The notes under the pieces are model-generated. The model was not told the origin of the DNA, searched no databases, and saw only the letters and a program-made list of their open reading frames with translations. The position numbers and the translations under genes were made by a program. Below, in pieces: positions 50,401 through 62,400 of a stretch of DNA of 64,000 nt. Origin of the DNA: Mactromeris polynyma (Eukaryota; Mollusca; Bivalvia; Venerida; Mactridae); NCBI GenBank assembly GCA_032209605.1, contig JASFXZ010000001.1, forward strand, positions 47,434,619 through 47,498,618, read 5' to 3'. Within the stretch, counting starts at the first letter, position 1. Every line of letters begins with the position of its first letter.

Positions 50401-53400
50401 CAAGTGGGGGGACTTGTAACAATGTATGGATTAGTGTATTATAGATATGGTCGCAATATTTGTGTAATTGCGGGTTAAAGGATTGTAGTGCATGACGAAT
50501 CTGGACGTCAGATCTTTAAAGTTACCTACAAGAGAAAGTTTATGCAAGGCATGAAAGTCAACGGGAAAATGTTTAGCAAAACAATTATTGTGAAATATTT
50601 GCAGGGAATAATTGTAGAAAAAATGAAACAAAAGTTACATAATAACCGAACAGAATTTTGTAAATATAGCCGTGTAAGAAATGCACATATACTTTATTGA
50701 TGTTAATAACAACAAAGGGCAAAATCGGAGAGTTGAAGATCTCCAAGAATCCTTATAACGCTTTTTGGAACACCTACTTTTTCCATGGTACCCTTGTTAC
50801 TGGTAACAGTTCTTTGAAATTGCATTGAAGGACTGCAACTGTTTCCAAAAGCCTGGTTTTGGACTCTTGTTTCAAATCCTAGTGAGAATCCTGATGTTAA
50901 TCTATAAAACAGAGTATAAAGGACAAGAACATTCCTGGCATGATTGGAATTTAATTACTTAATAACATGCACTCGGAAAACGTGAATATTGACAAATACA
51001 TTAAAAGCTCATTGACTGGTTGGAAGTTTCATTGGCTAGGTGGTCTAGGGATAAAGCACCAGACTTTTTATCCAAAGTTAGTCAGGTTTAAAATCAGACC
51101 ATGGGCAAGGGTCACGAGACATTATAGTCACATTGTTACTATCCCTAAATTGGGGATTGGTTATTTACCCACGAAATAGTTATCTAGAGTGATAAATTTA
51201 ATTTGTGATGCTCAGTTAGTTTTACAAAGAATTCCAAATAATAAGATTAATTAATTCTTACAACCCACCTCACACTGTAAACAACCACAGCTTGAGAAGT
51301 ACTTAGACATTTTCCCTAGATATGCATAAAACCTAATGGTATATATAAGTATGTTATAGATTTATCTGTTGCTATGCAACAGCTGTTACTGCTGCAATAG
51401 TACATGTAATAACCTAGCTTGTGTTCTGTCCAATATAATTGTCACAATATAAGGCTGTTAATAATCCAACAGTGAGAAGTTGGTAATAATCCTGTGGTTG
51501 TGACAGAATTCATTATACATGTATATTAATTTATATCAATAGATTTGTTTATTATATATCAAACAGTAATCAAGCATTTAGGTATTCCCGGAAATGCAGT
51601 ATTGTGTACATACTTGTACATAATAGACAATATGCAGCAGGTTATTGTGTTGTGTTCGTTTTTTTCTTTACAAAAGAGAATGATGTTCTCTTTATTTTAT
51701 TTCAAAAAAGATTTTTTTTTGTAACTCACACTGGGCCTTCTACAAAGCCAACACTGTTTTGCTGAAGTATCTATGAATTCAGTTTGTGTATCAAAGCATT
51801 TACTAGCTATCCCCCAAACTAGAATGTAAAGCATTCATCTTATTTTGCAATCAATATCTAAACACTGAAGATTGCAAAAGAAAATAGTAAGAGAAAAAAT
51901 TAGTAGTTTGGTTACTATAATATTAAACCTGATGTTTTGCATTTAATGGTTTTTGTTTTTACTCCTAGGTCAAAATTGGAACTTCAATTTCGAGGTGAAG
52001 TTCTACCCCGCCGACGATGCCCAGCTAGCTGAGGATCTAACACGATATCAACTGTGTCTACAGATCAGAAGAGACATTGTCAATGAAAGGTCATTATTAT
52101 TTTTTCACTCTTTATCTTGTATTGTATACCATATAGAAATTTTGTTGTGGCAAAAAGTTTGTGAATGTTCAATGTAAGACATTTCTTGAGTTGAATCACT
52201 TTGTGAATGTTCAATGTAAGACATTTCTTGAGTTGAATCACTTTGTGAATGTTCAATGTAAGACATTTCTTGAGTTGAATCGCTGTATTGAGTTTTGTTA
52301 TTGTTTTATAGTTAAGTATATAAAAAAGTACTTCATTGAATGAAAAAATTTTGCAAGCTGATATTTTGCAACATTCTTGAGCTGATCAAATTTGCAAACA
52401 ATTCCATGTCACTTTGAGGTTTACCTCTTAAACTGTGGTCTCTAATCATAATAGTTATAATGTTCATAATGTGCATACAATATGAAATGCCCGTTGCAAC
52501 CATGTCTTGAAAGCATAATACATTTAAGGTTTTTATGACCTCACTTAAAGACCACCTCAATAATAAGACCACCTCGATATTAATAACACAATTTTGAAGT
52601 CCATTTTCACTGTTGTGATCTTTATTCAACCTCAATAATAAGTTTTCTAGGGTCCCAAGGGTGGTCTTATTATTGAGGTTTTACTGTACGACAATGTGGT
52701 AATATATTTAAGTCACTATACGTTAAAAAAAAGGTAAGGGCAATGATTATTTCTCATCATATTATATTGCCTTTAGTTTACCAAATATAGAAATGATCTT
52801 GCTATATACAATACATGACAATTCGTACAAAAAGTCATTGTAAAGTAATTTTGTGAGCAATCCCATTTAAGTTAAGATGTTATTGATTTAACTCAACATT
52901 TATAACTCAGTGATTGAAAGTGGAAATTAAATTGTGTGGAATGTGGAAATGTATAATTCATTATATTCAGTGATATGTATGTAATTTGTGAATCTTGATA
53001 TTTATCTCCTAAACTCAGTGAGGCATAAATTGCTTGCAATTTTAATTTGGTATGTGTATAACAAAAACACTGTACACACAATCAGATATCAACACCTCTG
53101 AAGTCAGTAAACATTACACAACATGCAGAAATTTTAATTTCGTTGTTTGTCTGGTTATTTAATTAATTTGTAAATCCTTGGTAACTGAGATTTGATACTT
53201 TTTGGTCATTTTCTTCAAAATTGATCAAATTGACTTTGTTTTTGCAATGTTTGAATGCACAGACTTGTGCCTTTTATTGATAGTAAAAATAATTTCAACT
53301 CTAGCAAATAGGGGTTCCATTTGACCCTTGAGTAGACCCTTTGACCCCTGGAATTTCCAAAAAGCCACATTTTGACCCTCAGGATTCTGGCTGAAGGATT

Positions 53401-56400
53401 ATTTTTTCTCTAAATTATAGCTTATTTGACTATGAAATGGTAAAATCCAGTCAAAAAATATCAAAATGACCCCTTGAGATTCAGCATGGAAGTGGAACCC
53501 CTTAGTAAATGTTATTTTCATTTGACGTATACTCAACTCCGAATATTTACAATGTGTTGTAGGATGAAAGCAAAACAAGCCCATCTGATTCTTTGTTTAT
53601 TATTTATACAGATAGATTGGTTTTGCTTTCACTTCTCAATGTACATGTATACTATTTGAGTCAGTAGCAAGATATGGTTTATTTAATAATATTGACTTGT
53701 ACAGTTATCTCCCTTATTTTGAACATAAAATCAATCTGATTAAATGTGTTTTGCATTTCAGGTTGCCTTGTTCCTTCGTTACCTACACATTGTTGGGGTC
53801 TTACACAGCTCAATCAGAATTAGGGGATTATGATACGGAGGAATTTGGTAGCGGTTATAAATATCTGAAAGATATACAGTTTGCTCCACATCAGGACAGA
53901 GAACTCTTGAATAAAATCGCAGAATTACATAAACAACACAGGTAAACCGTGAGTTTAATACAAACTTCTATAATATGCTGTAGAATTATGCAAAATGATA
54001 ATAATTTGATGTAGAATTGTAATGCAAGCAGACTGATGAATAAAGCTATTAATTGCTGTCTCAGCCAAGCTAGTTCATTGCAGTAACTTTGACTGCCATG
54101 TAAGGAAAGCTAATTTCTGTATCCATATTTAACATTTTGTAAATATGTGTTCCAAAACTTGTATTCTTGATTCTTTTACATTTGGACCTTGTTTATTGCA
54201 CAACCTTCTATGCGAATATTTGGTATCATTGGTAATAAATGTCAGGTCCCAATCTATCTAATTAGGCATGTCAAATTGAAATGGGCTTTTCAAAGCCATG
54301 TATTGTTTGTAATAAAATTGAATGAACGAGGACTGATTGTATAATTATTGTTTTCACATCAGTCTAGTTGTCCAAGGGTAGAGCTACTGGTTGGGTTGCA
54401 GGAGGTCATGGGTTCGATCTGCGTCTGCAACTTTACGAATTGGTAAAATGGTTAAGTTACTCATGCCAGTGGTCGGTATTATACGGGTATTGCTTTGACA
54501 GGTTAGCCCCATATGATGTGTGACTAAGTGTGGTATCATGTCAAGTTTCTATGGTGTGGTATCACATTGTGGCAGCACTACAAGCAGACAGTGCTTTGTA
54601 TGACTGAAAAGTTGTTTGTGGGATGTAAAACTCAACTCACTATTATTATTTTTTCAGAGGTGAGACTCCAGAAGAGGCTGAAGTACACTTTCTGGAGAAT
54701 GCAAAGAAATTAGCAATGTATGGAGTTGAACTTCATCCTGCCAAGGTTGGTTGAACGTTTGTACCAAACAATTAGTGATTGGTGAATGTCCTAGAAAAAT
54801 TGTTGTAAGCCGTAAGGTAGAGTGCTAAAGCAAGTTTCTTGACATTCTTGCAATGAAATGAAGTATATTTATCATTTAAGTTGATTTTTCATAAATATTG
54901 TCTAAATAAAAATGTTCATTTTGGTGCTTTGCAAATATTTCTGCTCGTAAAACTTCCAAAATTGCCGACTGGTGACCTTTTTGACTCGAAAATATCTGTG
55001 TATATAGTGATTTAAAGAATCTTAATTGGTTTCAAAAGTTGATTAAGATTTAATTGTTTTAATAGGATGCTGAAGGTAAGGATATTCAGCTTGGTGTTAG
55101 TGCTAGTGGACTGACTGTGTACAAAGACAAGCAACAAGTTAACAGATTTGTTTGGCCTAAAGTGCTCAAAATATCATACAGACGCCATAAATACTACATT
55201 AAAATCCGACCTGGTGAAGTAAGTATCATTTCTTATTCATGATGATGGTCATGCAATAATTGACTAATTCTGCATGTCAGAAGCATTAATTATTAGTCAA
55301 AACAGTTCGTTTTAAGAAGATATTCATTGTAAAGTTTTCTGTTACACACATAATTATTATTATAAAAAATATATAACTTTTTGTAAAGAATTCGTTGCTA
55401 AGGCCATTTACAGAAAACACTGTTACATAAAATTAGATCTTTCTTGAAAATTCTCTGACATTGGAGCTATGAACTGATGAATATGCTGTGTTATTATTTG
55501 GATTGTGTGTATTTCATTTCATGTAGTTTGAGACATTTGCAAGCTTGATTGGATTTAAACTACAGTCTGTGAAGTTTGCCAAGAGATTATGGAAGATTAG
55601 TGTTGAACATCATTCCTTCTTTAGGTAAGTCTGAAATTCCAGGTCCATTTATTGTTACATAAATGCTTATGAACGCCCTCCTCTGCGTTTTAAGGTCTGC
55701 AAGTCTGTGTGGACACAGGCACAGGGGCCTTATTCATAAACATGACAAAACTGAAACTGAGAGATAAAAGTTCAAATGTTGAATGTTTGTTTTGCTTCTT
55801 CATTGTTATAACTATGCATGTTTTTGATTTTATTGTGGTGTTCAAGCTTACTGGATGTATTCTGATAGCGGTGTAAGACAGACATGGGTTTTTGTGGGTT
55901 CATTCCTGTGTTGCCTGCTTGTTTATCAAAGAATCATCATAACTTAGCAAATTCTCAAAATTGCAATCAATTCAGGTGCAAGTTGCCATTTACTATTCAT
56001 TTTATACCCTGTCATAATGTTTATGTCAATGTAAGGTGATTTCTGTGAGCAGTTAATTGAAAAGGAATATATGTCTTGATCTTCCACTTAATTGTTTACG
56101 ATTCGGAGATTATTATGGTTTATTATTTATTTAGAGAGATCATTGCTCTCTTGGCTAGCTCAGTTGATTGAGCACTAGACTGTCACCTGGCAGAGCCGGG
56201 TTTGACTCCCAGGTTGGAAAGGTTATGTTATTCTGTTACATTGGCTTTGGTCATGTTCTTCATATGTGGAGAAGTTGTCAGTTGCTTTCGGACGAGCTAG
56301 TTAGTACCGGTTGATAATTAATTCCTAGAAAACTGGCTCAACTGGCTCAACTTGCCGCAGTATTTGAATAAAAATTGTTGTTAACAACCAAACAAACAAT

Positions 56401-59400
56401 GAGGTCATTGTTATATGTTATCTCATTGATGTTAGATATCCAGAGAAAAGTGAATGCTATAATAGACAGTAGGTTATAAATAAATTCACTGTTACATCAT
56501 CATTGTATTATTAATGCTATTTATGTCTTCAGATTCAGGGAACCAGAAGTTCAAAAATCAAGCAGTTTAATGCCAAGATTTGGTTCCCGTTTTCGCTACT
56601 CTGGAAGGACCCAGTTTCAAACTCGCCAAGTTGTTGCCGAACAGAATCGTGATTCTCCATTTTTCGACCGAGTGCTCAGTAAGAGAGGAACGTTTGCAGG
56701 AAGAACACAAAACATGAAAAAACGAGATGGTGGTGAGGTTCTTGATTGTTTTTATGATACATGTTGGTAACTTAGGCCGTAAAGGATTTTTTTGTATTTC
56801 CTGTAACATATTGGAGTTTGATCAGAGGTTATGGATTTTTCTTTTTGGTATTGTGTAGTGTTTTGTATAGATTATTATAGTGACAGAGATCCTTATATCT
56901 GACATTGGTTTTTTTTAGCCAAAAGTAATTGCAATGGGGTAAAAATAAGGGTTAGTTAGGATGATAGGAAACAAGATATTTTTAGAACCAAATTTGTAGA
57001 AAAGATGGTTTGAGTTTGTGCCTCTAGTGTGGTGTATTTGAATATACAGATCAATTTACTTGGAGTCAAACTCTTAAGATTATTATTTTGTTCCTTATTC
57101 CTTATTTACTGTTCTGTTATGTATGTTAGGTAGGATTTCAGAAATTAAAGTATTGGCCTTTATATTGCTGATTTGTAAGAGTAATGTGTGTTGAAGAAAT
57201 TGTTCAAAACTTACTTGTAATGGAAAAGTTATGTTTGATTCTGTAGATAAACGTCCAATGTAGTCTAGACTTTTGCCTTGAACTGAATATAAGTGACAAT
57301 TCTTTGTTGTATAAGAATTCTGAGCGTAATAAAGTGATTGGTTGGAAGATGAGTTTGATTCTGACTATAACTTTCGGTTGAGCTTTCTGTGTGCAGTATT
57401 TATATAACATGCAATTTCTTAATATAGACAAACCATACTAAAGATTATAGTTTTGTGCGCAATTACTTGAATGAGGTGTAATAATGACATAAACAATTGT
57501 CATGTTTATTGTGTCTTCAGGATTAATTTATGCTTTATCAGTGTGTGACATACATGTATACATATTTGATCATATGTTGCAGATCGACAACAGAAGAGAG
57601 ATGATTTAAGACGACAACCATATCCTCCACAAACCAAAGCTCCTCTTGAAGAACGAAGAAGAGAACCTATAGAACATCATAGAACACCACCAGAACCGAG
57701 ACATGCTCCACCAGTTGCACCAAAGCCAGGTGTTAAGCCAAAACCATCTCCTAGGTCTGGATCTATTGACAATGTTTCAGTTGATAGAGAGCATGCTGAA
57801 TCTCTTACTGATTCTTTTGATGACATTCCAGACAGGAAAAGTAAGATGGAGAAGATGCATGGTATAGCTACACCACTGGCAGCTGTTATGCAGAGCAAGC
57901 TGGAACATAAGCAACATGAAGCAGAACTGGAGCATGAAAGGAGAGATGAACCGGAGAGTGATCATGATCATGATCATGATAATCGTTTCGAACATGAGGT
58001 TGGTTATACTTGTCTGACTAGTAACCCTAACAGAGCTTCTAATACTGATTCTAACAAAAAGGTGAAAGTGGATGTATATACTCAGAGAAATCCTAATCAT
58101 AATGGTAGGAATGGGAGTGAGAGTGATAAGATTGACAAATATTTATTTTCTTATCCAGCTTCATCAGCTGAATCAATTCTGTCACATGGTACTTATGATG
58201 CTACTGAAGCTTTTGTAAGTGAGCTAGGGGATAGAAGAGCTAGTGAACATAATCTATTGAATGATAAAGAAGCCAGTCTGGCACCTAGTAAACATCCTCA
58301 GCTGTCTCATAGTATATCTGTAGATGTTGTTTATTCAGAAATAATTGATAAACCATTAGAACATGACAACTCATTAAATGAAAATATTTATGCAGAAATA
58401 AGTGAGGTTAAAGAGCAGGCTAAAAATATTCAAAATAGGATCAGTAATGAAAATGGAGCTTATGATATTTTGTCAGAAAAAAGAGACAAAGTATCAGGAC
58501 CTCCAGTACCTAAAATTCATGGTAGGAAAAGTAAATTTTTCACTGAAAACCAACGGCCTAATGTTGGAAAAAATGTGAAAGTAGATGTTAAAAAGGATGA
58601 TAAATCTGTTCCTACTGAAGATAAGGCCAAAATGAATGATAATGCTAGGGTAAATTCTCTCGGTGCAAAACCTAAAACACAAGTTAATACACCAATGTAT
58701 GCCAAAATTAATAAATCTAGAAAAACTCAGAAAAGTCCTGGTATAGTCGATCACAGTGATTTGTCCCCCAGGAATTTAAAAGAAGAATTAAAAATGTATA
58801 TTCTGACACCAGAAAAAGTCAATGAAAAACAGAAATTAAATTCACCAATAAAGTGTGACAGAGCAAAAAGTTTCAAGTATGAACCTACTTCAGACCCCAT
58901 ACTAAGTCCTGCACAACCCAGAGAAGACAGTTTGTTTGATAAAAGAGAGCTTCCGTATTCAAAACCAAAACTTGCAGATTTTCCATTAATGAGTAATGAA
59001 CCTAGTGTGCCTAATAATGAAAGTTTTGATGAAGCTAGTACTATAAGGCAAGGTATATGCAACACAGTATTTAATCAGAGTGCAAATGACCCAAAGTCTG
59101 TCTTAGATAATGATGAAAGTAGAGTTTTAGCTGTTAAAGTATTGTCATTGTCCTCACTAGGTGATAATGATTCTGTACATAATATTTCACATGGTGGCTT
59201 TGATTCAGCAAATGATATATCAGCCTTGGAAGTTGAGTGCAATGAAACAGATGATTTAAAAGATGTAAATAAGGGTCCCATGAGTACTTCTCTATCAAGT
59301 TTGTATCAGTTGACTTTTGATTCAAGCTTGTCCTTTACTGGTGGAGATGGTAAGACAGCTGATGATGAAAGTTTTAGGAAGTATGAGGACAAATCTCAAT

Positions 59401-62400
59401 ATGAAGGTGATACATCTGTTATCCCAAACGTCTGTGGTGCTAATTTGAATGATTTTGGTGAACATACTGTGATAATAGCAATGGAAACTGATTTGTGTGA
59501 AGATATGAAGATTCCTACTGATTGGGCTGATTATGCTGATGATGTCTTAGAACGGTTCAGTACAGTCTCGACAGATTCAAGTGATTTTGAACAGCCGAGT
59601 CCCCATGATGTAACTCACTCTTTGACATCAAGCAGAAACAGTGGCAATTCGTTAGGAGTTCCGTTGAATGTAGTGAAAAAGAAAAAGAGAAGAGCTGGTG
59701 GTACTGTCTTGAACACACAAATGAAAAGTTGTAATGATGACAAAACTTCTGGTGATGTTTTTCATGATAGGAACTCTGATAATGATAATGAAAACAAGGT
59801 TAATGATACAAAATGTAAAAATAAAGATAAAACCATTACGACATTTGCTTTGGAATGTTTTGATGAAGAACCCTACAAAAGGCAGCCCTCAATGCAAAAA
59901 CCAAAATATCAACATGAAGAAACTGATAAGTTGAAAAAAGAACCAATCAAAGATATTGAAATGGAATTTTTTAAATCTCCAAAGTGCCCTGATGATATTA
60001 CAGTTTCTCTGACAAAAAGAGGTAGACGACTTGAACAAACCACAACAGCAGCAAAGACTCCCAATAACTCTATTGATGAAATCATGCATGGTAAATGCTT
60101 AGGTCAAAGTGTTGACACCGTTGAACAAGACAAAAAATCAAGAGATTGTGGATTAGATAATGGTCAGGTTGATGATAAGATTGGGAGAGACACCGATTTG
60201 ACTCCCAGAGTTAATCCTAATGTACCATTATTTTCTAGCAACTCAAATTCTTCACTCAAAGATAGAAGTTTGGTGAAACGTAGACTTGATTTTTCAGACC
60301 AGTCTAAACCTATCTGTGATGAGAATTTGACTCCTTTGATTAAGGGAAGCAAAGTGTTTGTCCCTGTGTCAAATGGCACTAAAACCTTGCTTTCAACTGA
60401 CATTGATGAAGGGACAAAGGAAATGACGGGAGATAGGAACATTGCAGAAGCAACCATGCAACAGGACTTCAAAAAATCCGATGACAGGAAGCAAACAGAA
60501 TTTGGTACAGAAATTGAGCAGCCCATGCATGCCTCGTGCAAACCAGTGCTTTCATGTGATAAGGAAAATATTATTGCAGGAAATATTAAGTCCAAGTCAA
60601 ATAACAAACCTGATTCCAGTGTGCAAAGACCTTCTGAAAACACTTCTAAATCTGGCTTGACTAACAAAGAAAGTTCAGAATCAATTGTTCAAAAGAGTCC
60701 AGTTACAGTACTTCCAAGTAGGGAACTTGCAAAACAATCTTGGGCTAAGCAAGATAGTAGAAATAGTAAATTTGAGACTGACAACTCATATGATAGCATT
60801 GCGAGCTTGTCATCTAGCAGTGAAACATCTCATTCAAAAAGAAACAAAGTATCTCCTGGCGTTATTCACATGTTGAACCCTTGCCCTTCTGGTTGGATTG
60901 AAGGTGGTATTAAACCCAAGTCTGTTACTAAAGCACCACCAGTTAGAAAGAAAAAGACGTCTAAATTTACTGTGTCTGTTTTAGATTTTGAGCCAAAAGC
61001 TGTGGACAGTGTAAAAACAAACACTCCAATGGATGAAGAAAGTAACATTTCATGTCTTGATTCTAATTTAACTAAGACTGAGAATTATCCACAAAATGAT
61101 GATTCAAGTAATACTGTTTCACATGACCAGGTTGAAGATCAGACTCCTAGAGTTGAATTGTTATGTCAAAGAGTTTGGAAATATCCTAAGGGTAAAACAG
61201 TTGCTGATGAGGCTGTCGATTTCCTAAAAAGAAGCAAAAATGACCCATTTGATGAATATGACTCCCCTGAACACGTATGTGAGGAAAATCCTAAACATGA
61301 AATTATAATAGATGATGAAACTCAAGAGATTGTGGATGTTAATCAAACAGTAAGTTCAGACAAGCACAATGTTGATGATCAAATACAAAACAATGACATT
61401 TCTGTTGAACAAAACAGTAACATAATTACAACAGATGTTATAATTGTACAGGATGACCTAAATGATAATGCACAAAATGACAATATAATCATAAAAGATT
61501 TAGAGAAATCAGAGTTACAAAATTATGATGTTGCTTCTGCTGATGAAGAGGTACAAATGAAAGATTCAAATGTAGATGCATTAAACGGTCAATGTCAAAC
61601 ATTGAATAATAATGATGATGGTAGTCATTTGTATATGAATCTAGAGTCATTACAGGCCAGTTTGGAACCAGATCAACCAGACCTGCATTCAAAATTAAAG
61701 TCTCTAGGTCTGGGTAATGTTGCATTGGATGAAGAGGCATTACAAAAGCAAATGAATGAACTGTATTGCGTTGATTATGAACGAAGAAGTAGTTCTGACT
61801 CGGATTCAGATTCTGAACCTACTGATACAGATTCTGAATCAGGGGATGAAATAGAATTGGCAAGTTTTGAAATGCCTGGGTTTACTGCACCATTAAATCC
61901 TGATATTTGTCAGACAAATGGCAGCTATATGTATGGTGGTGTTCATGGTGACTCTACAGATGGAGACAAACACTTTGCTATTGATTGCAGTTTTGAAGAC
62001 GTCACATCATACAATATGAATGAATGTAGAGAACCAGATAATGCTTCTATTTTATGTGAATGTAATTTTCAGAAATCTAAAAGTGGCATGTGTCAATTAC
62101 ATCCACATAGAATAGGTGACATTCTTGTTGATAAAGTGCCTGATATTATTGATGACACCCCTTACATTCCAGCAAAAACAAATTTAAAAAGGAAATCAAA
62201 GAGTGAATCTTCCCTACTGGGTAGGCGAGTTAAATTTGAAGAAAATTTACCAGTGTACAAATCCAGTAACAATATTGACAAACTAAAATCTCCAGCAAAT
62301 AAGACAAAAAGGCAGAATAGTGAAGAAGATGGAATGAAATACATTGAAGATTTTATAAATGGTTTGTTTTCATCAAAACCGAGTGGCTCTGATAAGCCAG

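Noticed and set aside
52161..52343. Coding use of the 42-bp tandem repeat
   Set aside because: It lies just inside an intron of the 4.1 gene after a phase-matched donor.
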